In this document: positions 1-10,589 of the stretch, piece after piece
Numbering within the stretch: the first letter of the stretch is position 1
How the letters are laid out: every line of letters begins with the position of its first letter
NCBI GenBank assembly: GCA_024803745.1
Contig: JANJXV010000024.1
Span: forward strand, 17,865,927-17,929,926
Length of the DNA stretch: 64,000 nucleotides
From: Megascapheus bottae
Taxonomy: Eukaryota; Chordata; Mammalia; Rodentia; Geomyidae
Direction: 5' to 3'
Made by a program: the position numbers and the translations under genes
Notes under the pieces: generated by a model
Database searches by the model: none
The model's input: only the letters and a program-made list of their open reading frames with translations
Told to the model about the DNA's origin: nothing

Positions 1-595
1 CAAAGCTTAGTGCTTCCCGTATTTGACTGGGCACTGGAAGAGAGCAACTATTTTAAGCAGATGCCAGACCTGTTGTTTGATCTTTCCAGATTCCAGAACT
101 GCAAGAAATAGATTTCTGTATTTACCAGCCACCAATTCAAAGACATTTTCGAGAGAGTACAACTAATGTACCAAAATAACTCTTGCAGTATGTTAATTCT
201 GATTTGTACATTGACGTCACCTTGTAAGTCTGCTAAACTCTATTACTAATGCCAGTCACCGCATAGTATTATTTTCTTTCTAAGTAGATATCTATGAATG
301 TCAGCTGTGAACTGAGTCTATCACTTTCTTGCATTCCTTTCTTGCTAGCCTCGTCTCTCTGGCTGTGACCTCAGACCAATGTGGAAGAGAAACTATGGCT
401 GTTGGATTCTGTACCTCTTTCAAATTTAGTCCTTGTCTTGTCCTGATTTGTCTGTCTTTCCTGGTTGGATGGTAGAACTGGGGAGAGGGCAAAAGAAGTT
501 CACTTATTTTCTTAGTTTTCCAAGAAGTTTGTTTCTTTTGGATTACAAGTGGTTATGAAGTTGTATACAGTCTGATGTCTTTATATACATACATC
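1..595. other. Non-repetitive AT-rich DNA
   Basis: No repeat family, gene or RNA is recognised. The short reading frame on the minus strand at 301-492 has no recognisable domain and looks like chance. Confidence 0.5.
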
Positions 596-615
596 AAGAA
601 AAACTATCGCTTCAG

Positions 616-816
616 GGGCCGGGAGTTTGGCCTAGTGGTAGAGTGCTTGCCTAGCATGCACGAAGACCCAGGTTCAATTCCTCGGTACCCCACATACATA
701 GCAAAAAGCCGGAAGTGGTGCTGAGGCTCAAGTGGTAGAGCTCTAGCCTTGAGAAAGTCCAAGGACAGTGCTTAGGCCCTGAGCTCAAGCCCAGGACTGG
801 CAAAAAAAAAAAGAAA
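616..816 (+). mobile_element. IDL-Geo dimeric SINE, young copy
   Basis: The copy is full length. The left monomer is tRNA-Ala/ID-like, with an A box reading TGGCCTAGTGG and a B box GGTTCAATTCC. The right Geo monomer starts at GCCGGAAGTGGTGCTGAGG and ends in an A-rich tail. It is flanked by a perfect 20-bp target-site duplication, aagaaaaactatcgcttcag, at 596-615 and 817-836; its first bases may partly belong to the A-tail. The intact duplication suggests recent L1-mediated insertion. The family is known from geomyoid rodents. Confidence 0.93.
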
Positions 817-836
817 AAGAAAAACTATCGCTTCAG

Positions 837-1916
837 TCAAGGAAATTAATCTATTCTCTGCTTTGTCTAGCTAGCTTTTTATGGTGTATGCATAGGTAGA
901 AGCACCTAAAATTAATTCTTCTAGCAAATTTTCAGCACAATGTTATTTAACTACAGTACCTTTGATGTGCAAGTTTGTTTTTTTCAGCTTATTGATGGGA
1001 TGATTAAGTTAATCATTCCCACATTAACTATCATGTCATTGAACTAAGTGCACAGTTTTCCATGGTAAATTAAAAAAAATACATGTACAGGATATTGCAT
1101 CAACATCTATAAGTAAGCATTCTTGTTTTCTTGGAATATTCTTATTTAATTTAGGGGGTCCATTTTATATGTACTTCTTAAAAAGATTTTGAGAATCCCT
1201 GTTTCTAATTTCTGGAAAGAGTTGTACAAATTTGGAAGGGATTATTGAAAGTTTATAAAATTCCCCAGAGTTGGCCTATCTGTAACCTTTAGTTCTTGAT
1301 CCATATCTTGATCCATAGCCCAGTTACTCTTTAGTCTGGTGAGTTATACATTTTCCTAGGTAATTTTTCACTTATTTTTGTGACATTTTATATTTTTTGG
1401 AAAAACATGAATATTTGTGTGTATATATTCTAAAGAAATGTATGTATGAGTAATATGTATATGACATATAATTTATTTCTATCTGGTTAATTTGTTTCCA
1501 ATTTCTAATATTGTTTGCTTATGTCTTTTACATCCTTCATTTTCTAATCTGTCTTGCTGTAAATTATTTAGCTGTCAGAAAAACTTGTTTTTTTAAGCCT
1601 TTTTGTAATAGTTTCCTGTTTTTGTCTTGCTCATTACTTCCTCCTCTTTTAAGAAATTATCTTTTTTGTTATTTATCATGTTCTTGTAACTTTAAATTGT
1701 ATATGTAAGTTAGTTTTCATTTAAAACTTTGAAATGCAAATTTAAGACTAAACTTTAAAAAACAGATTTAACTATATTAAGTATTTAATATGATGGCTTA
1801 GTTGCTATTCATTTAAAAGTACTTAAAGTACTTTCTATTTCCTTGAAGTGCTTTTCAAATGAATTTAGAAAATCTATGGATTTGCATTGTTATTTTAAAA
1901 TAATTTCATTGTACTT
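837..1916. other. AT-rich DNA, no recognised element
   Basis: Runs of A and T with short chance reading frames, for example a 65-codon hydrophobic one at 1511-1708. No repeat could be assigned by eye; an old L1 remnant is possible. Confidence 0.45.
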
Positions 1917-2110
1917 GCACTGTCCCTGAGCTCTTCAGCTCAAGGTAAGTAGTGCTCTACCACATTGAGCAGCAGTGCCACTTCCCTTCCAGTTTTTTGG
2001 TGGTTAATTGGAGATAAGAATGTTACCACCTTTCTTGCTGGCTGGTTTTGAATTGCAATCCTCAGATCCCAGCTAGGAATACAGGTGTAGCCACTGCCAT
2101 CGGCCTGGTA
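1917..2110 (-). mobile_element. Composite SINE (7SL/B1-like head + Geo), old copy
   Basis: Read on the minus strand it starts with a 7SL/B1-like head at about 2107 ('gcagtggctacacctgtat', 'cctagctggg'), then the linker 'ctccaattaaccacc', then a Geo monomer containing 'gtagagcac' and 'gagctgaagagctcaggga'. It diverges clearly from the other copies and no duplication is visible. The same architecture recurs at 2392, 5180, 11191, 15081, 16483, 24401, 39094 and 62081. Confidence 0.8.
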
Positions 2111-2119
2111 GATGTTAAA

Positions 2120-2253
2120 ATTTTTATACTTATTTATTTAATTTTAATTTTATCACTAGGGTGATATATAGAGGGGCTACAGTTACATACATAAGTAAGT
2201 GAGTACATTTCTTCTCAAACATTGTTACTTCCTCCATGGTTGTTCTTATTCTT
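2120..2253 (-). mobile_element. L1 3'-end fragment
   Basis: It shares the motif 'gggtgatatatagaggggctacagttacat' in shorter matches with the L1 3' ends at 7597, 32350 and 57385, such as 'gggtgatgta' and 'acattgttac'. It is the terminal part of an L1 3'UTR in antisense, ending at the (GT)n tract. Only about 130 bp survives. Confidence 0.65.
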
Positions 2254-2259
2254 TTGGTG

Positions 2260-2333
<74 letters not shown>

Positions 2334-2334
2334 A
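2254..2334. repeat. (GT)n microsatellite
   Basis: About 80 bp of GT dinucleotides with two TTTG interruptions, ending in GCGCGCG. Alternating purine-pyrimidine DNA of this kind is prone to Z-form and to length change. Confidence 0.97.
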
Positions 2335-2391
2335 TTCCTTTCATGGCTTAGTATGTGGACATTTTACACAAACATTTCTTTCATTCTTTCT

Positions 2392-2823
2392 TTTGTTTGT
2401 TGTTGGCAGTGAGACTTGAACTCTTCAGCTCAAGGCTAGAGCTCTACTAGTGAGCCACATGCCACTTCCAGTTTTCTGGTGGTTAATTGGAGATAAGAAT
2501 CTTATGGGCTCTGGGCTGGGAGTTTGGCCTAGAGGTTAAAGTGCTTGCCTAGCATGCATGAAGACTTGGGTTCGATTCCTTGGTGTCACATATAGAAAAA
2601 AGCTGGAAGTGGTGCTGAGGCTCAAGTGGTAGAGCTCTAGCCTTGAGAAAGTCCAAGGACAGTGCTCAGGCCCTGAGTTCAAGCCCAGGACTGGCAAAAA
2701 ACAAACAAACAAACAAACAAAAGAATCTTATGGGCTTTTGTGCCTGGGCTGGCTTTGAACTGTAGTCCTCAGATCTCAGCGTCGTAAGTAGCTAGGACTA
2801 TAGGCATGAGCTACCAGTGCCTG
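2392..2823 (-). mobile_element. Composite SINE (7SL/B1-like + Geo), split by a younger SINE
   Basis: On the minus strand the head begins near 2822 ('ccaggcactggtagctcatg') and includes a B1-like 'ttcaaagccagcccaggc'. The Geo half runs down to about 2392 and includes 'tgtggctcac' and 'agagctctagccttgag'. The element is interrupted at 2495-2736 by an IDL-Geo copy on the plus strand. Removing that insert and one copy of its duplication restores a continuous SINE. Confidence 0.85.
2513..2720 (+). mobile_element. IDL-Geo SINE nested in the composite SINE
   Basis: A full dimer with a (CAAA)n tail. It is flanked by a perfect 16-bp duplication, aagaatcttatgggct, at 2495-2510 and 2721-2736, placed inside an older antisense SINE. 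Its left monomer reads 'ggttaaagtgcttgcc' where most copies read 'ggtagagtgcttgcc', a variant shared with the copy at 34106. Confidence 0.93.
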
Positions 2824-3117
2824 GATATAAACATTTCTTTATGCAGAACAATAATGTATTTTGTACTACTGGTAATTTCTTCTTTAAAGTCTACTAGTCA
2901 TTCTAATGATTAAAAAATTTGAATATCTTTCTATTTTAACTTAGAATTTTTTCTATCTTAGCAAAATTATCCCAAGATGTATGTTTCAAAATTTTATATC
3001 ATTTTTGTTCTTTCTATAAACATTTATTGAACCCAGTTATCCAGAAAACATTATACTGGAGGTTGTGCAAATTCACAAATAAGTCAGACAAGACTTATCT
3101 CCCTAATTACTGTCCCC
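2824..3117. other. AT-rich DNA, nothing assigned
   Basis: No recognisable gene or repeat; may include degraded L1. Confidence 0.4.
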
Positions 3118-3652
3118 TGCATCCCTCCACCCCAAGTTGTAAATTCCAACATAGTGTCTTTTAAGTACCTCTGTTGCATTGGTTTACCCATTGTCTGTTG
3201 TCTCACCATTTCTGTGATTCCCTTTTCCATCCCTAAATCAGATAAATGTATGTATGACACGGGGCACCAAAATAAATAACAGTGACAACATGGGATAAAC
3301 CAAAAGAAATTAAAAAAATGAAAGAAAAAAGAAATAACTCCACACTGTACAAAACAAAAACAAGAGGCCGAGAATTTGGCCTAGTGGTAGAATGCTTGCC
3401 TTGCATGCACGAAGACCCGGGTTCAATTCCTTGGTACCACATACATAGAAAAAAGCTGGAAGTGGTGCTGAGGCTCAAGTGGTAGAGCTCTAGCCTTGAG
3501 AAAGTCCAAGGACAGTGCTCAGACCCTGAGTTCAAGGCCAGGACTGGCAAATAAAAACAAAAACAAGGAAGCAAAAATGTCCCTCTTATTTCCATATTTT
3601 GGAGTTTACTTTGATTAGCATCATTTTATATGGTCATATGTACATAGTTATT
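3118..3652 (-). mobile_element. L1 3'UTR fragment, antisense, interrupted by a SINE
   Basis: It contains 'ccccaagttgtaaattcc', 'gttgcattgg', 'aaatcagataaatg' and 'ttatatggtcatatgtacat'. The same landmarks in the same order appear in the antisense L1 3'UTRs at 7597 and 32350. An IDL-Geo copy splits it at 3351-3567. The orientation flips at about 3652. Confidence 0.75.
3365..3553 (+). mobile_element. IDL-Geo SINE nested in L1 3'UTR
   Basis: A complete dimer with 'gtgctgaggctcaagtgg' at the Geo start. It is flanked by a perfect 14-bp repeat, aaaacaaaaacaag, at 3351-3364 and 3554-3567. That repeat is A-rich and therefore weaker evidence than the others. Confidence 0.88.
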
Positions 3653-3800
3653 GAGACTTAGAAAAAATCTTACTAAGTGAAGTAAGCCAGACTCAAAGAC
3701 ACATAGACTCCATGGTTTCCCTCATTTGTAATATTTGGTGTATGTCTAGGTAGTCCTAGCAGAAGATCACAAGAACATCTATGTATACTGTGTACTATGA
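3653..3800 (+). mobile_element. L1 segment in opposite orientation to its neighbour
   Basis: It reads 'gaaaaaatcttactaagtga', 'agtaagccagactcaaag' and 'ggtttccctcatttgtaat', the end of ORF2 and start of the 3'UTR in sense, as in the plus-strand L1s at 15366 and 22936. It abuts the antisense 3'UTR at 3652 and comes from just upstream of it in L1 order, which suggests a 5'-inverted insertion. Confidence 0.7.
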
Positions 3801-3834
3801 ATGACCAAATTCACCCCTTCCTTGTGTCTCCATT

Positions 3835-4092
3835 CCTCCTTTCCCTTCACTTCTTTTCAGACTGCGCCAGGAGAGTTTCATAATGCTATCTACATCTACA
3901 TCCACACCGTCTCTGTCAACAAACTCATGAAATACGTGTATGTGTTATACTTTCATGTACTTTACCTTTCAAATCCTGTCCTTCCTCCTTTCCTCCTCAC
4001 ACTTAATTCTCCGCCCAGTGTAATCATCTAATCCCTTATTAGAACTACCATCATGGTCATCGTCGTCATCATCATCGTCGTCATCATCATTG

Positions 4093-4138
<46 letters not shown>

Positions 4139-4370
4139 ATTTTAGGTCTAGGCTCCACAGTGGATGAGGATCTTCAATTTTTGACATCTTGAGCGTGGCT
4201 TACATCATTCAACCTGATGATGTATGGATTCAGGTCCATCTACTTTTCTGCAAATAACATAATTTAATTTTGCTTTAGCTGCATAATATCCCATGATATG
4301 TACCACAGGGTCTTATATGTATCTTTATGCACGTATACAAAATATATATCTTATGGATAGTCTATATGTG
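3835..4370 (-). mobile_element. Older L1 fragment, antisense
   Basis: Antisense L1 landmarks are present: 'cttgagcgtggcttacatca', 'ttcaggtccatctacttttc' and 'gctgcataatatccca'. These correspond to the ORF2 C-terminus/3'UTR of an older L1. An (ATC)n tract has expanded inside it. Boundaries are approximate. Confidence 0.6.
4048..4139. repeat. (ATC)n trinucleotide repeat
   Basis: About 90 bp of TCA/TCG triplets, imperfect at the left and pure (ATC)n for the last 45 bp or so. The antisense reading gives a run of aspartate codons, which is a repeat artefact, not a protein. Confidence 0.95.
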
Positions 4371-5179
4371 TGGGGCCATGAGGATGTATGTTAGACAGGA
4401 AGATAAGACATTCAAGGAGGTATGTGTAGACAGAGATTTATAATTTTAGCCATTGGGTCTAACAATTATGGAAGCCAGCTTTCTAAAAGCTGCAATGGAG
4501 ACTTGTCAGCTGGCGAGTCAAGAAGAGCCAGTGCTGCAGATTCAGATTCAGACTGAATTCAGGCTGATGATCCAGACAAAAACTGGCATTGCACTTTAAG
4601 TCTGAAGGATGTCCTTGGGCAAAATCCCCTCATGCAGAATGGTCGGTCTTTGCTCTTCATTCTTTAACTGATTAGAAGAGGTCTACCTACATTATGGAAA
4701 ACAATCTGTTATACTCAATGTATCCAGTTTAAATGTTTATATCACCTTAAGACATCCCTATCCAAAATAATGTTTTATCACATATCATAGAACTTAGCCC
4801 AGCCCATCTGACAGAGAAAACTCGTCATTATAGGAAATTTCTAAGTTTTGTATTTGGAACTTACTGGTCTGAATTGTTACCCATTAAAAATTTAAATAAA
4901 CATGGCTATACAGATAACACTAATACTACTGGTGCGTTTAGTCTTTTGCCTAACAGTGGTCAGTATGTGAGGGTTATTTCAAATCTGTCAGAAATATTAA
5001 TGTTTATCATCCTCAAATATACACTCTGTATGCAACATTTCATATAAGAAGTATATTCAATAGATATCATTATCCTTATTTCCTTGGTGAGCAATTAGGA
5101 AGTAATTCATTCAACTGCCTAAGAATAGTGTTAGATATCAATGATGAAAATTTAGTTCAAGTGTTATTTTTCTCTTCAT
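4371..5179. other. Non-repetitive DNA
   Basis: No assigned repeat, gene or RNA. Reading frames are short and featureless. Confidence 0.45.
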
Positions 5180-5418
5180 ATTTGTTTTGTTTTGCTTTTG
5201 TGTGGTTACTGGGGATTGAACTCAGGACTTGCCTGGGTGCTGTCCCTGAGCTGTTTTGTTCAAAGCTAATATTCTGTTACTTGAGCCATACCTTGACTTC
5301 CAGCTTTTTGGGGTTTTAATTAGAGATAAGGGTGTCCTGGACTTTCTTGCCAGTCTCTGAACCAGTATACTCATATCAGTAGCAAGGATTAAAGTCATGA
5401 GCCATTGGCACCCAGTTT
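5180..5418 (-). mobile_element. Composite SINE (7SL/B1-like + Geo), old copy
   Basis: On the minus strand: 'gggtgccaatggctcatgac' head, a 'ctctaattaaaacc' linker, then a Geo half with 'tatggctcaagtaacag' and 'gagttcaatccccag'. A T-rich run at 5180-5200 is the remnant of its A-tail. The copy is heavily diverged. Confidence 0.75.
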
Positions 5419-6906
5419 TACTTTTGAAATACATTCCTCTGCCCTCCCCATAACATGCTCTCATTGAGAAACTCAGAGCCCTTCCAGGACCTAACCAATG
5501 CACAAGATGGCTCTTGATATCACAACTGAAAAAAAAAAGGACCAGATATTATTTTTATTATAACTTAAATTTAATTAATATGGTCAAAAGGAAAAGTAAT
5601 GTTTGAAGAAAGTATTTTAGGAACCTGGTTATTATGCATCAAGCTGTATTTGTTGGCCGAAATTGAAACTATTTTAGCATTCTCATATGGTCTTCATCTA
5701 ATTAACATGACTAAGATCAGCCACAACATTTCTTGAATAATTATGTATATTCTATGTAAAAGGTTACAATGAAGAGGCTTTGAGATAGCAAAACTTTTTA
5801 CAATCAAAGGCAGTATGGTATACATAGGCGAGTGAGGCTCTATCTTACTAAAGTTGTGTTAAAGCTGATACTGTCTGCTGACGCCTCTGGATTCAGAGGC
5901 AAGGAACATGTGATAGGTCCCAAGGAACAGAATCTACATGGTCTTACAATGTTTTTGTTCATTTCATGCATTTATGAAAGGAAACAAGAGCCCTTGCCAC
6001 TTGGGAAATGATTTACATAAATTCAATTAAATTACTCCTGCCTTCTCATCCCTGCTTACAATACAGTGAATAACATCCTCAATGTCTTTTGCTCACGGTT
6101 TCCTACTTACCCTTGATGTCCCCAGGTCCATAGCAGAGAGGAAGAAGACTTCAGCTGTACCTGAGATGGGAGCCTACAGTTTACCATTAAGAGCCTGTCT
6201 TGGTGTTAATTTGGATTGGTAAGTGGAACAGATGCCAAGGCTTTTCTTTTCCATGTAGACTGGGTCCTTATTTCCCATTGTGACTCATGTAAGGAGCTGA
6301 TTTGTTTCAGCAAATGGTTCAAATCCTGCTGCCTTTTTCACTTAGTTTAGGGAGGGGAGAACCTGGCTTCTGACCTATGGAAATTCCACAGAAGGATTAG
6401 ATGGAGGATTTCTCATCCCTGGCAAAGATCCTAGAGAAAAGGATGCTTCCAAGTTTTCTTTTTCCACAGGGGAGGGAATGTATGGAGACATGCTGATCAC
6501 ATAATGATCATCCAGAAAGCTACATTGAGTAAATGACACATTGCTGATGTCTGAGGAAGAAGGCATCTTGTATTCGATATATAAATGATCTGCTTAAATG
6601 CATCAACCCTGATCTCTGCCTTCTGTTTCATTTTTTTGAGATAAAACTATTTCCTAATAATTAACTCATGGAATTGAATACTCCCTCTCTTACGTGATCC
6701 TTTGGCATCACTCCTGGTGGTTACATCTTTTCTTTGAAGGCTATGCAACTTATCTAGTTGATTTTTTCTTCTCCCAGTGACTTTACCTTTGAATGTTGGT
6801 GAATCATGCTGTCTCTCTTTTCCACAGAAATATGTGTTGTGGGGTGTGTGTTACATGAAAGGCAGGCTCGTGCTACACCAGAGGATTGCAGTCTTGGAGT
6901 TCTGAG

Positions 6907-6907
<1 letters not shown>
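5419..6907. other. Non-repetitive DNA
   Basis: No recognisable element. Small frames such as 6375-6566 (minus) lack any domain or homologous feel. Possibly ancient repeats that are too diverged to see. Confidence 0.4.
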
Positions 6908-6953
<46 letters not shown>

Positions 6954-6957
6954 TGTT
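6908..6957. repeat. (GT)n microsatellite
   Basis: About 50 bp of GT units with one GTAT interruption near the right end. Confidence 0.97.
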
Positions 6958-7596
6958 GGAGACTAGCCAAGTATAGATTTGCTTATGGAGTAAGTATATC
7001 TACCAAAGATCTGTCTTGCTACACCTACACACAGTCACACACATTCTCAGCGTAAGGGAAGGTACCCTTAAAGGGCCTAGCCGCTCCAGTGGGTTGGAGC
7101 TCATGGATGGATGCATTCATCTCATTTTGTGGTTAGAGGAGTAATGGCTGGCATTTCCTAGCCACCATAGTTAATAGCATTATGGAATATGCTCAGAAAC
7201 TTCCCCATTTTAAGGTCAAGACCAAGAGGGAGGCACTGAGTTCATGTCTGTGAACAAATGCAACTATTAATTAACAGGTCACATCTGAGAATCAGATAAC
7301 ATACCCATTTTCCATAGGAGATTTATAGCATAAAGTAATAAAGGAGAACCCATGATTTGGGGGAGCAGATTGATATCCAAGGTGAGAAAAAGAATTGGTC
7401 CTCCCCATACTAGTATCAATAGTGTTTTCCCAGATTTAGACATGGACTCTTTTTGAGGCCTTTGGGATTAGTTTGTGATAAGGCTGGGAGCATGGGATCC
7501 TCATGATGAGAACGTGCTTTTGTAAGAAGACACACCACGTAGTTCCTTTCCTTTAGTTCTCTACTATGTGAGGACATAAGGAAAGGCAGCTCCCTA
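6958..7596. other. Non-repetitive DNA
   Basis: Nothing assigned; no gene-like signal. Confidence 0.4.
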
Positions 7597-8095
7597 TAAC
7601 CTTGTCAGGGTGATGTACAAAGGTGCTACAGTTATATTTGTAAGGTAGTGAGTATATTTCTTATCTAACATTGTTACCTCCTCCCTCATTTTATTCCCAC
7701 TTCTGCTCCCCTCACCCCCCCCCCCAAGTTATAAAGTTCATTTCCAACATATTGTCTTGTGAGTATTGCTGTTGCATTGGTCATCCTTTGTCCTTTGCCT
7801 CAACTTTTTTTGTTGACGTTGTTGGTCATAGGGCTTGAACTCAGAGCCTGAGTGCTGTTCCTACACACTTTTGCACAAGATTAGCGTTCTACCATTTTGA
7901 GCCACAGTACCACTTCCGGTCTCAACTTTATGTTGTTCCTCTTCCCATCCCCAAACCAGATAAAGATATATACAATACACACCAAAAATCAAATACAGTG
8001 GCAAATACAGGGGATAAGACATGGGTGGGGGGAGAAGAACAAATGAAAGAAAAAAGAAATAACTTCACATAGTACATTAAAAACAACAGCTTAGA
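7597..8095 (-). mobile_element. L1 3'UTR fragment, antisense, with SINE insert
   Basis: Landmarks in order: 'gggtgatgtacaaaggtgct', 'acattgttacctcctccct', 'aagttataaagttcatttcc', 'accagataaagatatataca' and 'cttcacatagtacatta'. The same order appears in the L1 tails at 32350 and 57385. It carries a C-run at 7719-7729 and is split by a lone Geo monomer at 7808-7920. Confidence 0.8.
7808..7920 (-). mobile_element. Stand-alone Geo monomer SINE
   Basis: On the minus strand it begins at the Geo boundary ('accggaagtggtactgtgg'), runs through 'tggctcaaaatggtagaacg' and 'gagttcaagccctatgacc', and ends in an AAC/A-rich tail. There is no IDL and no 7SL/B1-like head. A 9-bp repeat, ctcaacttt, flanks it at 7799-7807 and 7921-7929, and the host L1 sequence continues on both sides. 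This suggests insertion as a monomer rather than later loss of a head. Confidence 0.82.
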
Positions 8096-8985
8096 CTTCT
8101 AAGCTCCACAACTGGTGAGAAAGAAATCTTTGTTTAAACAATTAATCTATGGTATTTTATTATAAGGGTCCAAGTGGGAAAATAGGCATACCCAATTGTC
8201 CTTTGCAGACTTAACCAATCCTCTAAGGATCTCTCTAATGAAGAACTGATAGTTAAAGGATTTTGATGACACATCACAAGAAGGAGATTTCAGCAATGGA
8301 AAGGATGCACGCTACATGAAAATCCTGTTCACCCTCTCCCTTTGTGGGTGAATTAGGATCAATTTTAGGAGTTAGTGGGTTAGGGGATCACTTTAGTAGT
8401 TTTGCTGTTCTCTTTCTGCCTTCACTGAAGGGCCCAGTTGACAGACAAAGAGGGGGGTGACTTTTTGCTGATGTCCTCCTGCAGACAAGGCAGTAGGTAT
8501 AGATATCATGGAGTCCAACTGTGATTTTGTACTTAGCTGAGACTAGCGTACCAAACTAGGTTACTCATAGATCTGGGGCTCCCACTCTTGGGAGTCAAAG
8601 GGTGATCTCCAGTGGCAACTCAACAGTCTGAGACTTCAATGAGTGTCTGAGCTCTTTGGTTCTGCCAACTACCAGCAAAATTTACTCAGCATGAAACACA
8701 CTGTTCCTTCAACTCTCCAGAGTTTATTGCTAACTGTGTCAGCCTTTAATTTAAAAAAATTGACGTGAACTTTCTGTGTTTGCAGAATTATTCTAAAAGC
8801 ACTGACTGTCTTTGGGTTAAAATGTATCTGTGTCTGCTAATGAAGTGTTAAGAAAGTTCTCCCTGTAGTATTTTCCAGAGTAAGTGAGAAGAAATGAGAA
8901 GCCCATGTTTATTTTCCTATCTTGAGTTATTTTATGAATATAAATGGATTTTGCTAACAGGTAATTGGGTTAGTTAAGCAGCTGT
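8096..8985. other. Non-repetitive DNA
   Basis: No repeat or gene recognised. Confidence 0.4.
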
Positions 8986-8989
8986 AAAA

Positions 8990-9310
8990 GGAAACATGTT
9001 CAGTCCATGGTTTGTGCATTCTATCCTGGCACTTGCATTTGCTAGGCAACTGCTCTACCACATGTATCATGTCCTCAATTCCTTCTTCCCCTACCTTTGC
9101 TCTAGTATATTTTCTGGAAGGATCTTGTGCTTTTCCATGGCTGGCCTCAAACAATGATCCTGCCTCACACATAGCTGAGAGTTATCCAACCTCTGATTTC
9201 TGATGTATAGACAGAGAGTCATTCTAACTTCTATGTCCAAAGATTTTACTATTGCTGCCTCCCAAGTAGCATATGTTATAGGTGGGGCCTCTCATATATG
9301 GCTCCATTTG
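8990..9310 (-). mobile_element. Ancient ID-like/B1-like SINE remnant
   Basis: It contains an ID-type antisense motif ('gctaggcaactgctctacca') followed by B1-like antisense motifs ('ctggcctcaaacaatgatcc', 'gcctcccaagtagcatatg'). This arrangement recalls old rodent tRNA+B1 composite SINEs. It is highly diverged and boundaries are approximate. Confidence 0.55.
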
Positions 9311-9349
9311 ATCATGTGAGTCTAAATTTTATTTCAGTTACTCTGTTAG

Positions 9350-10425
9350 AAATGACTTATTCAGGCTCAAAGCCTGAGAAACTTACGTTGCATGGTTTCC
9401 CTCATTTGCGGCAGCTAGAATAGGCCTATAAATCTGTAAGTAAACACATTGGATGGTAATCTAAAAATACATCGGGATATGATGAATTATATAGGACTCT
9501 AGGCGTTCACACACAGTCAACCAAAGGAGGATATTCTTTATTTTTTAAATATTTTTATTGTAATTAATAAAAGGGTTACATGATATTTGCCAGATAGAAG
9601 GTGCATTAATTCACATACATTGATACCCTTTCACATGTCTTGGTACCCATTTCCCTCCCCCCCACACCCCCCACCCGTCTTGGTTTTCCCCCCTTCCCTA
9701 TCAAATTTCAAATAACCAAATACAAATAAATTCAATATATCAGATAACAAAGTGAGATACTGTAACAATATGAGATACCCAAGGGACAGCAAAGGAGATG
9801 AGAGATAACATAGTACCTTCAGGACAACAATCATTCGTTATATGGCTTTTGTTTCAATATCCTGGAGGTCCTTTCAATTAGCTTCATACTATATGGCCTT
9901 ATGTATAAAGATTTTGCTCTATGGCAGATCTCTGCTAGTAGAGCCCAAGGTTTCTACTGATTATGACAAATGAGGGAAACCATTGAGCCTAAGTCAAAGG
10001 AGGATATTCTTAAGAGAGGATCACAATGATGCAATAGCTATGTGCATCTGGTCATGTAAAACAACAGTTTTGGGATGAACTCCAGGAAATGGAAACAAGA
10101 ATGTTCTTCTTTGTTGCTCTTTTTGTTTTCTTTTCTTTTGGTCTTGTTTGTTCATTCATCTGTCTTTGGAAGGGTAAGGCAGGGTGAAGAAATGAAGGAC
10201 AATGGATGAACAAATGCATCGGTGGTTCTCATTGACATTATGATGAAAATGAAGTACACAACTCATGAGAAGGGGCAGGAGGGGAAAAATTGGGAGAGAA
10301 TGAGGGAAGGGGTGACAGCCAGAATGAAGTGTACTCTTTACCTGACTTATGTAACTGTAGCCCCTCTGTACATCACCTTTATAATAACAACAAAAATGCA
10401 TGAAAAATGGAAAAGGAGAATAAGA
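9350..10425 (+). mobile_element. Older L1 3'UTR, split by a younger L1
   Basis: The left part (9350-9538) has 'catggtttccctcatttg' and 'gctagaataggcctataaat'. The right part (9995-10425) has 'gatgaactccaggaaatgg' and the 3' terminus 'agcccctctgtacatcacc'. The two halves are consecutive pieces of one sense L1 3'UTR, separated by the insertion at 9539-9994. The same terminus is seen at 24240 and 59220. Confidence 0.75.
9539..9994 (-). mobile_element. 5'-truncated L1 3' end with perfect duplication
   Basis: An antisense L1 tail of the subfamily ending 'ttattgtaattaataaaagg', with 'tatcagataacaaagtgaga' and 'tagagcccaaggtttctact'. It is flanked by a perfect 17-bp target-site duplication, caaaggaggatattctt, at 9522-9538 and 9995-10011. 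It consists only of 3'UTR and A-tail, as expected of extreme 5' truncation. Related tails are at 15366, 37282, 41255 and 44915. Confidence 0.9.
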
Positions 10426-10552
10426 GGAGATTAACTTGTTTCAGGTATCCCTGAAAGATGAACCTGATGATGCAAGGAGACAGGTTTGAAATGAAGTCAC
10501 AGTGCAGCTGAGCTTTGTATAGCTGAGCTTTGTATAGCTCGTCTGATGCTGA

Positions 10553-10589
<37 letters not shown>

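Noticed and set aside
3233..3595. 120-codon minus-strand frame
   Set aside because: It runs through L1 3'UTR and an IDL-Geo SINE. Similar peptides appear at 22134-22343 and 30007-30192 because the same SINE is being translated.
3969..4187. Reading frame with a poly-aspartate run
   Set aside because: It is a translation of the (ATC)n repeat inside an old L1 fragment, not an acidic protein.
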